43,997 nucleotides of DNA, from the NCBI GenBank assembly GCA_021769965.1, contig JAETRU010000025.1, forward strand, positions 1 through 43,997, given 5' to 3'. The DNA is from Eubacterium sp. GTDB lineage: Bacteria; Bacillota; Clostridia; Peptostreptococcales; Anaerovoracaceae. Below, piece by piece: positions 1 through 7,096 of this stretch; positions within the stretch are counted from its first letter, which is position 1, and every line of letters starts with the position of its first letter. Made by a program: the position numbers and the translations under genes. Below the pieces are notes generated by a model. It had not been told where the DNA came from and ran no database searches. It saw only the letters and a list, made by a program, of their open reading frames with translations.

Positions 1-1
1 A

Positions 2-37
2 ATGGAAAAACATCTGTCATATCTGCAGGCAGCATAA
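2..37 (+). CDS. Possible C-terminal tail of an upstream gene (partial)
   Basis: The first bases read in frame as MEKHLSYLQAA followed by TAA at 35-37. A strong hairpin follows 6 bases later, which fits the end of a gene whose body lies before the window. Too little is visible to name it. The frame choice rests only on the nearby terminator. Confidence 0.3.
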   Translation: MEKHLSYLQAA

Positions 38-43
38 AAAATA

Positions 44-86
44 CCAGTCGGAGAACACTTCCGACTGGCCAAAAAATTTATTTTTT
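44..86. terminator. Intrinsic terminator hairpin
   Basis: A 9-bp perfect stem, CCAGTCGGA (44-52) with TCCGACTGG (60-68), has a 7-base loop. An A/T-rich tract follows (71-86), and the left flank is A-rich, which gives a U-tract on the other strand. It may work in both directions. Confidence 0.65.
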
Positions 87-166
87 CAATTGTCTACTTG
101 ACGGGTAGCAGTTCAGACAGGGGACGCCGTATGAGTACAAAAAATCAAAAAAAGCGGCGGAGCAGA

Positions 167-196
167 TTGACTGTGAACAGTAATCACAAGTATACT
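167..196 (+). promoter_or_regulatory. Sigma-A-like promoter
   Basis: TTGACT (167-172) and TATACT (191-196) are separated by 18 bases. The predicted transcript would start near 203. It would first meet a strong Shine-Dalgarno site (221-228) and the 6-codon frame at 236. Confidence 0.4.
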
Positions 197-329
197 GTCA
201 GATGAATTTAAAATAATTGAAGAAGGAGTAAGAGCATGCTGACGCAGCCATCGTAATAAGCCCGAGTTGAATCTGAAACCTAAACGATACAAAAAAGGAA
301 AATAATACTGGATATAAAAGTTAATTTTG

Positions 330-358
330 ACCGTTTATCGCAAAAAACGACCGTTTAT
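330..358 (+). promoter_or_regulatory. LytTR-type direct repeat (activator site)
   Basis: ACCGTTTAT occurs at 330-338 and again at 350-358, a 20-bp period that places both copies on one helical face. Both match the 9-base LytTR (AgrA/VirR-type) consensus at every position. The 11-base spacer is slightly shorter than the usual 12-13. The second copy ends 10 bases before the -35 element of the promoter at 369, where such an activator would bind. Confidence 0.5.
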
Positions 359-368
359 CCCAAAGTTG

Positions 369-397
369 TTGCTTTTTTGGCGGGGGTGTGCTATGTT
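369..397 (+). promoter_or_regulatory. Promoter downstream of the LytTR-like repeat
   Basis: TTGCTT (369-374), a 17-base spacer and TATGTT (392-397), with TG one base before the -10 element (extended -10). The predicted start is near 404. The weak -35 and upstream direct repeats fit an activator-dependent promoter. No clear gene follows before 786. Confidence 0.45.
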
Positions 398-785
398 GGA
401 GGTACAGAAGGGGATAGAGAAGTCAGGTAATGAAAAGGCATGCCGGATCGTTTATATGTATAGAGGGGAAAAGATACATTCGCAGCGGTTTAAGATCGGT
501 GTCATTCTGAAATATATAATATACTTTTAAAAGTTTGTCCCCAAATGGGGGTCGAGAATGGTTATATATTATGGAGAGGGAATTAGAGATGGGTCATATT
601 GCATACGGGCAGGCTGCGCAGAAATGCGCGGTCTGTTCGTGATAAGACAGCTGTGGGGTATTTACAAAGTACTAGATCAGGAATGTACTGAATTTTGTAC
701 AAATTTTTTGAAAAGATTGTCACCAGATTGACTTTTTTGTGGTCATATATAGTAAAGAGAGTTTTTTTGATCGAGAGGGCAAGGG

Positions 786-1217
786 ATGAAAGTACAGAAG
801 AGAAAATGGGTGATAGCAGCGGCTATAGCAATTCTTTTTTTAACCGTGTTTTTGTGGGCGGAATGGTTTCTGCAGATGCAGAAGCCTCTCTGCATCAAGA
901 TGTTGGGCGATGAAGAGATCCGGCATGTGGAAGCCGGATGCGCCTCCACGGATGGATGGCAGTACGAGGAACTGAGTTATCAGGAGATACAGCGTCTGGT
1001 CCGGACGATGAACAGGATCCAGGGGGAACGGATCGCGCCGAGGCCGCACAGAACTGCATCGGGGAAACGGATGATCTTCAGTATAGAGAAGACTGACGGT
1101 GAGCGGCAGTATGTGACTTTTTCCGATCAGACTCTGACCATCGATAATAAGGTCACCTATCTGCTGTCAAAACGAGACGCGCGTCAGATCGAGCATCTCT
1201 TCGGAGAGATACTGTGA
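786..1217 (+). CDS. Small membrane-anchored protein of unknown function
   Basis: This 143-residue protein starts with a few basic residues and one hydrophobic segment (about residues 8-29), consistent with a signal anchor. About 110 residues outside the membrane follow. The outer part is mixed alpha/beta in character, with paired Cys residues near the start (KPLCIK, AGCAS) and a C-terminal region resembling the small beta-rich domains of Clostridial lipoproteins. No family was recognised. The start is supported by GAGAGGG upstream. The gene stands alone, with a terminator at 1287, and has no visible functional link to the ECF genes that follow. Confidence 0.6.
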   Translation: MKVQKRKWVIAAAIAILFLTVFLWAEWFLQMQKPLCIKMLGDEEIRHVEAGCASTDGWQYEELSYQEIQRLVRTMNRIQGERIAPRPHRTASGKRMIFSIEKTDGERQYVTFSDQTLTIDNKVTYLLSKRDARQIEHLFGEIL

Positions 1218-1286
1218 TTATGGGGGCCGGAGTCTACAGGAAAAACAGCGAGGGCGGCTAGATCTGCGGCAAGTTTAGTAAAGTGT

Positions 1287-1320
1287 AAAAGGGCCTTTTC
1301 AGAGAGGGGCCCTTTTGTTC
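1287..1320 (+). terminator. Intrinsic terminator
   Basis: AAAAGGGCC (1287-1295) pairs with GGCCCTTTT (1308-1316) across a 12-base loop, and the right arm runs into a T tract. It ends the transcript of the small membrane protein. The A/T symmetry could also stop transcription from the other side. Confidence 0.75.
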
Positions 1321-1402
1321 TATCAACGTTGACAAATTTCATTATTTTGCGCATTTTAGTCAACAAACGGTCTGAATGGCAGATCAAAATATACTTAAAC
1401 GA

Positions 1403-1506
1403 TGACAGAAGTGACAAAAATCCGATATTTTGTCACTTTTGTCAACGTTTATATTCCGCAATGTTGACAGGAGTGACACTTTTTTTATTTTTTGTCACTT
1501 TTGTCA
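1403..1506. repeat. 62-bp tandem hairpin repeat with TGACA/TGTCA arms
   Basis: Two hairpins lie exactly 62 bases apart. Unit 1 pairs 1403-1419 with 1428-1444 (17 bp, one mismatch). Unit 2 pairs 1465-1478 with 1493-1506 (14 bp, two mismatches). Each arm holds two TGACA (or TGTCA) pentamers 9 bases apart. Further single copies occur at 1330, 1557 and 1585. Only the arms are conserved; loops and spacers differ. It lies in a 587-base gap (1218-1804) that also holds the terminator, the ecfA1 promoter and its leader. Confidence 0.7.
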
Positions 1507-1636
1507 CTAAACTGATTGCTTTACAGGCGCTTTCGAGTAGAAATGGAATGAAATGTTGACAAAAATAAAGAAATCGCGGACATGTGTCACATTACTTCGT
1601 TTTCGTGTGTTTGCCGTAAACACAGCGAAGCTGACG

Positions 1637-1665
1637 TTGTAACCGGCGAATAATTGTGGTATAAT
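1637..1665 (+). promoter_or_regulatory. Promoter of the ecfA1-ecfA2-ecfT-trmB operon
   Basis: TTGTAA (1637-1642), a 17-base spacer and TATAAT (1660-1665), with TGG just before the -10 (extended -10). Transcription should start near 1672, leaving a leader of about 130 bases before ecfA1. Confidence 0.75.
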
Positions 1666-1671
1666 GAACGC

Positions 1672-1804
1672 TGATAATCGAAACGGCGTTGCCGTTTTGC
1701 CCCAGGCCTGCCTGGCCAGGCAAAACGGACAGCGAAGGCAGTGAAGTTGCCGGAGGAGTATTGCGCAGCAATACGTTGCCGCATAATATAATACAGAGGA
1801 AACT
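1672..1804 (+). promoter_or_regulatory. Structured 5' leader of ecfA1 (class not recognised)
   Basis: Three helices are visible. CCGTTTTGCC (1692-1701) pairs with GGCAAAACGG (1719-1728) and encloses CCAGG/CCTGG. GGCA (1737-1740) pairs with TGCC (1748-1751). GTATTGC (1758-1764) pairs with GCAATAC (1768-1774) just upstream of the ribosome-binding site. The motif GTTGCC occurs three times (1688, 1746, 1775). No hairpin followed by a U tract is present, so any control would act on translation. It does not match a riboswitch consensus I know. Confidence 0.45.
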
Positions 1805-2644
1805 ATGGAAAATATGATCCGCATTGAACATTTAACATTTGAATATATGGCCGGGGAGGATGAGCAGCCAGTCAGAGCGATTGATGATGTGTCTCTGGAC
1901 ATTGAGAAGGGCAGTTTTACTGCTGTGATCGGCCGCAACGGATCGGGAAAGTCCACTTTGGCGAAAAATCTCAACGGTCTGCTGCTGCCGGGCGGCGGCG
2001 CGGTTTATGTGAAAGGCTGGGATACCAGGGATGAAGAGCATATCTGGGATGTCCGCCAGACTGCCGGCATGGTTTTTCAGAATCCGGATAACCAGCTGGT
2101 GTCATCCATCGTGGAAGACGATGTGGCATTCGGACCGGAGAATCTGGGCGTAGAGCCGGAGGAGATCAGAAGGCGGGTGGATAAGGCGTTAGAATCCGTC
2201 AACATGGGCCGATATAAGAAGAAAGCGCCTCATAACCTGTCCGGAGGGCAGAAACAGCGGATCGCCATCGCCGGAGTCGTAGCCATGAAGCCGGAGTGCA
2301 TCATCTTTGATGAGCCGACCGCCATGCTGGACCCGAGAGGACGCTGTGAGATCATGGAGATCATCAGAGAACTTCACGAAGAGGGGATCACCATCATTCT
2401 GATCACGCACTTTATGGAAGAGGCTGTGCAGGCGGACAGGATCGTCATCATGGACAACGGCCGGATCCTGATGGACGGCACGCCGGAAGAGATCTTTGCG
2501 CAGGAGGAGACTCTGCGGGAGGTGAATCTGGAAGTGCCCATGGCAGTAGAGCTGGCAGGAAAGCTGCGCAGGCGAGGCGTCAAAATTCCGCAGGATGTAA
2601 TTACAAGTGAAGGACTGGTAGAATTTCTATGTCAATACAAGTAA
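1805..2644 (+). CDS. ecfA1: ECF transporter ATPase A1
   Basis: One of the two ATP-binding subunits that power energy-coupling-factor (ECF) vitamin and metal importers, working at the inner face of the membrane with EcfT. The 279-residue length is normal. Visible motifs are Walker A (GRNGSGKS, about 43-50), the Q-loop in VFQNPDNQ, the signature LSGGQKQR (about 145) and Walker B ending IIFDEP (about 166-171). A switch-region His is present in LITHFMEE. The start follows AGAGGA. It overlaps ecfA2 by 16 bases. In many Firmicutes this trio follows rplQ; here it lies about 30 kb from rplQ. No substrate-binding S-component is adjacent, so this is probably the shared (group II) module. Confidence 0.93.
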   Translation: MENMIRIEHLTFEYMAGEDEQPVRAIDDVSLDIEKGSFTAVIGRNGSGKSTLAKNLNGLLLPGGGAVYVKGWDTRDEEHIWDVRQTAGMVFQNPDNQLVSSIVEDDVAFGPENLGVEPEEIRRRVDKALESVNMGRYKKKAPHNLSGGQKQRIAIAGVVAMKPECIIFDEPTAMLDPRGRCEIMEIIRELHEEGITIILITHFMEEAVQADRIVIMDNGRILMDGTPEEIFAQEETLREVNLEVPMAVELAGKLRRRGVKIPQDVITSEGLVEFLCQYK

Positions 2645-3486
2645 GAAATTTATCCCATATATATTCTCCGGGCATGCCGGAGGAGCATCAGGCGCTGTCC
2701 AACGTCAACTTTGACGTGTACGACGGTGAGATCGTGGGTATCATCGGGCATACGGGCTCTGGCAAATCGACACTCCTCCAGCACCTTAACGGATTGCTGA
2801 AGGCCAGCGAGGGCAGTATCGTGATCGGCGGCGTGGATATCACGGAGCCGGGCGTCAGCATGCGGGATATCCGCAGGCGGGTAGGCCTGGTGTTCCAGTA
2901 TCCGGAGTACCAGCTGTTTGAAGAGACTGTGGCCAGCGATGTGGCCTTCGGGCCGAAGAATCTGGGCCTGTCTCAGGCAGAGGTCGAAGAACGGGTGGAG
3001 GAAGCCATCGAACTGGTGGGACTTGATTATGAGGCCATCAGAGACCGGTCGCCTTTTGAACTGTCCGGTGGACAGAAGAGAAGAGTTGCCATCGCCGGGG
3101 TCATCGCTATGAAACCGCAGGTACTGATTCTGGACGAACCTACGGCGGGACTGGATCCCGGAGCGCACGCGGATATCCTGAAGATGATCCGGCAGGTTCA
3201 TGAGAGCCAGGGCGGCATCATCCTCTTTGTCAGCCATAATATGGCGGATGTAGCCCAGCTTTCGGATAAGGTCATCGTTATGAGCGAAGGAAAGGCAGTC
3301 ATGGTGGGAACGCCGAAAGAGGTGTTTGCCCGGAGGGAACGGCTGGCAGAGCTGGGCCTGGGCGTGCCGCCGGTGACGGAGCTGATGGGAGAACTCAGGG
3401 CGCGGGGCGCGGATGTGGCTGAAACCGTTTTGTCCCTGAAGGAAGCAGAAGAAGAAATCTATAACTATTTGCAGAGGAAAAAATGA
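2629..3486 (+). CDS. ecfA2: ECF transporter ATPase A2
   Basis: The partner ATPase of EcfA1 (285 residues). It has Walker A (GHTGSGKST, about residues 39-47), Q-loop VFQYPEYQLFEETV, signature LSGGQKRR and Walker B LILDEPTAGLDP. The VFQYPEYQLF segment is typical of A2 as opposed to A1 subunits. EcfA1 and EcfA2 form a heterodimer with asymmetric ATP sites. The start lies inside the last codons of ecfA1 and the stop overlaps the ecfT start (ATGA), so the three are translationally coupled. The pair hydrolyses ATP to tilt an S-component carrying its vitamin; which vitamins are served cannot be told from this subunit. Confidence 0.93.
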   Translation: MSIQVRNLSHIYSPGMPEEHQALSNVNFDVYDGEIVGIIGHTGSGKSTLLQHLNGLLKASEGSIVIGGVDITEPGVSMRDIRRRVGLVFQYPEYQLFEETVASDVAFGPKNLGLSQAEVEERVEEAIELVGLDYEAIRDRSPFELSGGQKRRVAIAGVIAMKPQVLILDEPTAGLDPGAHADILKMIRQVHESQGGIILFVSHNMADVAQLSDKVIVMSEGKAVMVGTPKEVFARRERLAELGLGVPPVTELMGELRARGADVAETVLSLKEAEEEIYNYLQRKK

Positions 3487-4283
3487 TAAGAGATATTACA
3501 CTGGGTCAGTATTACGGGAGTCCGTCTCCTGTCCACAGACTGGATCCGAGACTGAAAATCATAGGGACGCTGCTGTTTATCGCTGCGCTGTTCGTGGCCG
3601 ATGACTTCATCGGCATGGCTGTCTGCGCTGTTTTTCTGGCGGTTATAGTCAAAGCGTCCAGGGTTCCGCTGAGCTTCATACTGCGGGGCCTGAAACCGAT
3701 CTTTATCCTGCTCATCTTCACCTTCTGCCTGAACATCTTCATGATGGACGGTCATGTGCTGTGGCAGTGGAAGTTCCTGAAGGTGACGGAAGAAGGCGTG
3801 TACCGGGCTGTATTTATGGCGGTGCGGCTGGTGCTGCTGATCATCGGATCGTCTCTGCTGACCCTGACGACAAAGCCGATCAGTCTGACTGACGGTATAG
3901 AGCGGCTGCTGCGTCCTCTCACGCGGATCGGCGTGCCGGCCCATGAGATCGCCATGATGATGTCCATCGCTTTGCGGTTCATCCCGACTCTTCTGGAAGA
4001 GACCGATAAGATCATGAAGGCGCAGCAGGCCAGAGGCGCGGATTTTGAAAGCGGAAATCTGATCGCCAGAGCTAAATCTCTGGTGCCGATCCTGGTTCCG
4101 CTGTTTGTCAGCGCATTCCGCATAGCGCAGGATCTCGCCATGGCTATGGAGGCCAGATGTTACCGGGGAGGAAAAGGAAGGACCCGGATGCATCAGATGA
4201 AGTTTACGGGAAATGATCTGATCGCCGCCGTGATTCTGGCGGGACTTTTAGGCGTGGTCATTTGTGAAAGGATCGTGTTATGA
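3483..4283 (+). CDS. ecfT: ECF transporter transmembrane subunit T
   Basis: Membrane scaffold (266 residues) that joins the EcfA1/A2 ATPases to interchangeable substrate-binding S-components. Several hydrophobic segments occur in the first half and one at the C-terminus. The two coupling-helix motifs that dock on the ATPases are visible as QARGADFESG and, later, EARCYRGGKG. The start codon overlaps the ecfA2 stop as ATGA and the stop overlaps the trmB start in the same way. Because no S gene is adjacent, this copy is likely the general module shared by several unlinked S-components, for example for folate, riboflavin or cobalamin (inference). Confidence 0.92.
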   Translation: MIRDITLGQYYGSPSPVHRLDPRLKIIGTLLFIAALFVADDFIGMAVCAVFLAVIVKASRVPLSFILRGLKPIFILLIFTFCLNIFMMDGHVLWQWKFLKVTEEGVYRAVFMAVRLVLLIIGSSLLTLTTKPISLTDGIERLLRPLTRIGVPAHEIAMMMSIALRFIPTLLEETDKIMKAQQARGADFESGNLIARAKSLVPILVPLFVSAFRIAQDLAMAMEARCYRGGKGRTRMHQMKFTGNDLIAAVILAGLLGVVICERIVL

Positions 4284-4951
4284 GACAGCGAAAACTGAAG
4301 AATCTGGATGAAAGACTGAACGCTTTCAGCCATTTGATCATAGAGGATCCGGCGGAAAACAAAGGACGCTGGAAACAGGTCTTTGGCAGCGACGACCCCA
4401 TCTGGCTTGAGATCGGCTGCGGAAAAGGCCAGTTTATCACCGGCCACGCGAAGGCGCATCCGGAGAGAAACTATATCGCGGTAGAGGGTCATGAAAGCGT
4501 AGTGCTGCGGGCCCTGGAAAAGGCCGATCAGCTGCGGGCGGATCAGGCAGACGGCGGACAGAAAGCCGGGCCGGACAACCTTTGTTTCATCCTGGAATAC
4601 GTAAAGGATATCAGAGACTTCTTCGATGACGGAGAGCTGGAAGGCATCTACCTGAATTTCAGCGACCCGTGGCCGAAGGACCGTCACGCCAAGCGGCGTC
4701 TGACCTACGGGAAACGGCTGAGACAGTATGTCCAGATCCTGAAGCCGGGCGGCGTTATCGTCTTTAAGACCGATAATGAGGGATTGTTCGAATTTACTCT
4801 TCAGCAGATCCAGAGCGAGGGGATGGAGATCCTGGAGATGAGCAGAGATCTGCACCATTCCCCATACAATGAGGAAAATATTACCACGGAGTACGAAGAT
4901 AAATTCGCGCTGACGGGGAAGAATATCAATTATGTAAAGTTCAGAGCCTGA
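4280..4951 (+). CDS. trmB: tRNA (guanine-N7)-methyltransferase
   Basis: Uses S-adenosylmethionine to methylate G46 in the variable loop of many tRNAs. The 223-residue protein has the Rossmann SAM-binding motif LEIGCGKGQF (about residues 38-47). It also has the highly characteristic TrmB segment NFSDPWPKDRHAKRRL (about 129-144), which carries catalytic and tRNA-binding residues. The start overlaps the ecfT stop by 4 bases, so it is the last gene of the ecf operon. Its stop lies inside the stem of the following terminator. The link to the transporter is probably only operonic. Confidence 0.95.
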   Translation: MRQRKLKNLDERLNAFSHLIIEDPAENKGRWKQVFGSDDPIWLEIGCGKGQFITGHAKAHPERNYIAVEGHESVVLRALEKADQLRADQADGGQKAGPDNLCFILEYVKDIRDFFDDGELEGIYLNFSDPWPKDRHAKRRLTYGKRLRQYVQILKPGGVIVFKTDNEGLFEFTLQQIQSEGMEILEMSRDLHHSPYNEENITTEYEDKFALTGKNINYVKFRA

Positions 4952-4973
4952 TCACAGGCTCTGTTTTGCTTTT
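4942..4973 (+). terminator. Intrinsic terminator of the ecf-trmB operon
   Basis: CAGAGCCTG (4942-4950) pairs with CAGGCTCTG (4955-4963) across an ATCA loop, followed by TTTTGCTTTT. The trmB stop codon lies at the top of the stem. Confidence 0.85.
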
Positions 4974-4988
4974 CTGCGAATAAAAAAC

Positions 4989-5675
4989 TCAGAAGGAAAT
5001 ATAGCTTTCAGGGTTGACCGGTTTTCCGTCTTTCAGCATTTCAAAATGCAGATGGGCTTCCTCCATAGATTCGTAGATCGCGGTCTTGCCGATGTTGCTG
5101 ATGACCTGTCCCTTTTTTACTGTATCGCCTTTTTCAGCCAGTTTGCTGGTGGAAAGGTTGCAGTAGCGGGATACCAGACCATCCCCGTGAGAGATCTCGA
5201 TGGTGGTGCCGTAAGCGTCGTCCTCGTAGATATCTGTGATCGTACCGTCAGCGATAGCTTTGACGCCGGAGCCTGACGGAGCTGTGAGATCCATGCCGGG
5301 GTGGGTCATGTACTGGTCTAACGTCAGATTATATATGACCATATCCATGGAATATTCTTTGGAGATCCTGGCGGCAGCCATATCCATGGGGCTGACGTAA
5401 GTGTGAGTCTTCGGGGCCTCCTGGCGGCTGTCCACTGTCGGAACTTTGGCAGACGCCTCAGCAGACGATTCATCAGACCCTTTCTTATCCGCCTCCTGCT
5501 TTTTTTCTTCATCGGCCGCAGTCTTTTTTGTGACCGGAACATCCCCCGCGCTTTCAGAGATCTTATCGATGCTGGCTTTGATGGTAAAGATCGAAGTCAG
5601 CGCAATGAGGCAGAAACAGAGCATCAGCGCGGCGGCAACCTTATCCTTCCCTTTTTTCTTTTCAACCTGTCGCAT
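4989..5675 (-). CDS. spoIIQ: SpoIIQ-like forespore M23 peptidase
   Basis: A 228-residue membrane-anchored LytM/M23 protein. In sporulating Firmicutes SpoIIQ sits in the forespore outer membrane and joins SpoIIIAH to form a channel to the mother cell. There is a basic N-terminus, one membrane segment (about residues 12-32), an Ala/Lys/Glu-rich linker and a C-terminal M23 domain. The zinc ligands look intact (THPGMD and HLHFE), as in Clostridial rather than Bacillus SpoIIQ. The MVIYNLTL...THPGMDL stretch resembles SpoIIQ rather than general cell-wall hydrolases. I chose ATG at 5675 because AGGAGG lies 8 bases upstream; the in-frame GTG at 5684 overlaps that site. A sigma-F-type promoter precedes it. 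Confidence 0.8.
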   Translation of the reverse strand: MRQVEKKKGKDKVAAALMLCFCLIALTSIFTIKASIDKISESAGDVPVTKKTAADEEKKQEADKKGSDESSAEASAKVPTVDSRQEAPKTHTYVSPMDMAAARISKEYSMDMVIYNLTLDQYMTHPGMDLTAPSGSGVKAIADGTITDIYEDDAYGTTIEISHGDGLVSRYCNLSTSKLAEKGDTVKKGQVISNIGKTAIYESMEEAHLHFEMLKDGKPVNPESYISF

Positions 5676-5694
5676 TTTCTTCACCTCCTGGTTC

Positions 5695-5724
5695 TAGTAT
5701 CACCAGCTGCCGCCGATCTCATAC
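5695..5724 (-). promoter_or_regulatory. Sigma-F-type sporulation promoter of spoIIQ
   Basis: On the minus strand, GTATG (5724-5720) is followed after 15 bases by GGTGATACTA (5704-5695). The -10 box matches the sigma-F consensus GGNNANAHTR at every defined position. The -35 box matches GYATA at four of five. Transcription would start very close to the ribosome-binding site, giving a leader of only about 15 bases. Confidence 0.65.
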
Positions 5725-5748
5725 CTTCAAACCGGCCGCAAGAATAAC

Positions 5749-5777
5749 TTGTAAAAAAAATAGCTTCGCTGTATAAT
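5749..5777 (+). promoter_or_regulatory. Promoter of the aminotransferase-exoA pair
   Basis: TTGTAA (5749-5754), 17 bases, then TATAAT (5772-5777). The -35 is the same sequence as that of the ecf operon. The predicted start is near 5784, about 40 bases before the gene. It is back to back with the spoIIQ promoter. Confidence 0.7.
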
Positions 5778-5825
5778 AGACCCAGTATAAAAAGCAGTTG
5801 ACTTCAGTTCACGGGAGGGATCAGT

Positions 5826-7079
5826 ATGGGTGAATTTATTATGGCGGCGCAGAACGGACGAAATATTCCGATGGAAGACAAGATCTTCGGTATCAGCCGC
5901 AGAGCGAATGAGATGAAGGAAGAGCGGGGCGCTGACGCGGTGATCAATGCGACCATCGGCGCTCTGCTGGACGATGACGGCGATCTGATGGTGCTGTCTT
6001 CGGTAGACGACACATTTATGGGACTGGATCCGGAAGAATACGCAAGCTATGCGCCTATCGGCGGTACGCCGGCTTTCCGCAGGGCAGTGATCAAAGCGGC
6101 CTTCGGCAAATATGAGCCTAAAGGCTTCACAGAAGCGGTGGCTTCTCCGGGCGGCACCGGCGCTATCAGAAATGTGATCGCAAACTATTCCTGTCCCGGG
6201 GACAAAGTCCTGACCAGCGACTGGCACTGGTCTCCGTACGGTACCATCGCCTCTGAGATCGGCCGCGGCATCGCCACTTATGAGATGTTTACTGAGGACA
6301 GAAAATACAATATTCCCGCGCTGAAGGCGAAGATAGAAGAACTGCTCGCCGTTCAGGACCGCCTGGTGGTCATCATCAATACACCGGCGCACAACCCGAC
6401 CGGATACGCTTTGACCGTGGATGACTGGAAGCAGGTGGCAGACGTTTTGAAAAACGTGCCGCCAGAGAAGAAAGTCGCTTTGCTGGTGGATGCCGCGTAT
6501 ATCGACTTTGCCGGTGACGAGGAAGAGCAGCGGGCTTTCCTGCCGGTACTGGAAACACTGCCGGAAAATGTACTGCCGATCATGGCCTACAGCGCGTCCA
6601 AGACCTACACCATCTACGGCATGCGGTGCGGCGCGGATATCTGTCTTGCTCCGACAAAGGAGATCGCGGAAGAATTCCGCAGAGTCTGTGAGTTCTCTGC
6701 CAGAGGACGCTGGTCCAACTGCGCGAAGGCCGCCCAGAGCATCATCGCCAGGATCTTCGCGGATGAGACTCTGCTGGAAAAGGTAACGGCAGAGCGGGCA
6801 GAGATCAGGCAGATGCTTCTTGCGAGAGGAAAAGCCTTTGAGGAAGAGGCGGCAAAAGCAGGGCTGGCCATCGTGCCTTTTGACGGCGGATTCTTCGTGT
6901 CCATCCCGTGCGATGATCCGGACGCCCTCAGCGCCAGACTGGAAAAGGAAGGAATATTCCTGGTGCCGCTGGCAAAGGGACTTCGCGTATCTGTAGCGTC
7001 CGTATCAGAGGATAAGTGTCGTCTGATCCCGGCTAAGATCGTGGAAGCCATGAAGGCCGAGGCCGGAGCGCAGGCGTAG
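5826..7079 (+). CDS. PLP-dependent class I/II aminotransferase
   Basis: A 417-residue fold-type I aminotransferase. Visible landmarks are the substrate-side NTPAHNPTG motif (about 182), the Asp of LLVDAAYIDFAG that contacts the pyridine nitrogen, the Schiff-base Lys in YSASKTYTIYG, and a later Arg near the C-terminus (LRVSVASVSE) for the substrate carboxylate. The family includes aspartate and aromatic amino acid aminotransferases. The N-terminal YAPIGGTPAFRRAV segment is like tyrosine/aromatic forms, but substrate cannot be assigned. GGGAGG precedes the chosen ATG; a second ATG five codons on is possible. The exodeoxyribonuclease gene follows after 17 bases and is probably co-transcribed. 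Confidence 0.85.
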   Translation: MGEFIMAAQNGRNIPMEDKIFGISRRANEMKEERGADAVINATIGALLDDDGDLMVLSSVDDTFMGLDPEEYASYAPIGGTPAFRRAVIKAAFGKYEPKGFTEAVASPGGTGAIRNVIANYSCPGDKVLTSDWHWSPYGTIASEIGRGIATYEMFTEDRKYNIPALKAKIEELLAVQDRLVVIINTPAHNPTGYALTVDDWKQVADVLKNVPPEKKVALLVDAAYIDFAGDEEEQRAFLPVLETLPENVLPIMAYSASKTYTIYGMRCGADICLAPTKEIAEEFRRVCEFSARGRWSNCAKAAQSIIARIFADETLLEKVTAERAEIRQMLLARGKAFEEEAAKAGLAIVPFDGGFFVSIPCDDPDALSARLEKEGIFLVPLAKGLRVSVASVSEDKCRLIPAKIVEAMKAEAGAQA

Positions 7080-7096
7080 ATCGGGAGGTATGGAAA

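Larger units (their letters stand above)
38..785. other. Gene-poor stretch with tiny reading frames
   Basis: No conventional gene is supported here. Several very short frames have ribosome-binding-like sites. They are a 24-residue basic peptide at 131-205, a 6-codon frame (MLTQPS) at 236-256 behind AGAAGGAG, a 57-residue frame at 558-731, and a 17-residue frame starting at 591 behind GAGAGGG and ending KCAVCS. None can be called a gene with confidence. Two sigma-A-like promoters and a LytTR-like direct repeat lie in the same stretch. That suggests a regulatory or peptide-coding region, or the remains of a decayed gene. Confidence 0.4.

Noticed and set aside
327-530. 67-residue frame starting inside the LytTR-like repeat
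   Set aside because: It starts upstream of the predicted promoter, overlaps the direct repeat and shows no family features. A shorter version from ATG 393 would begin within the -10 region.
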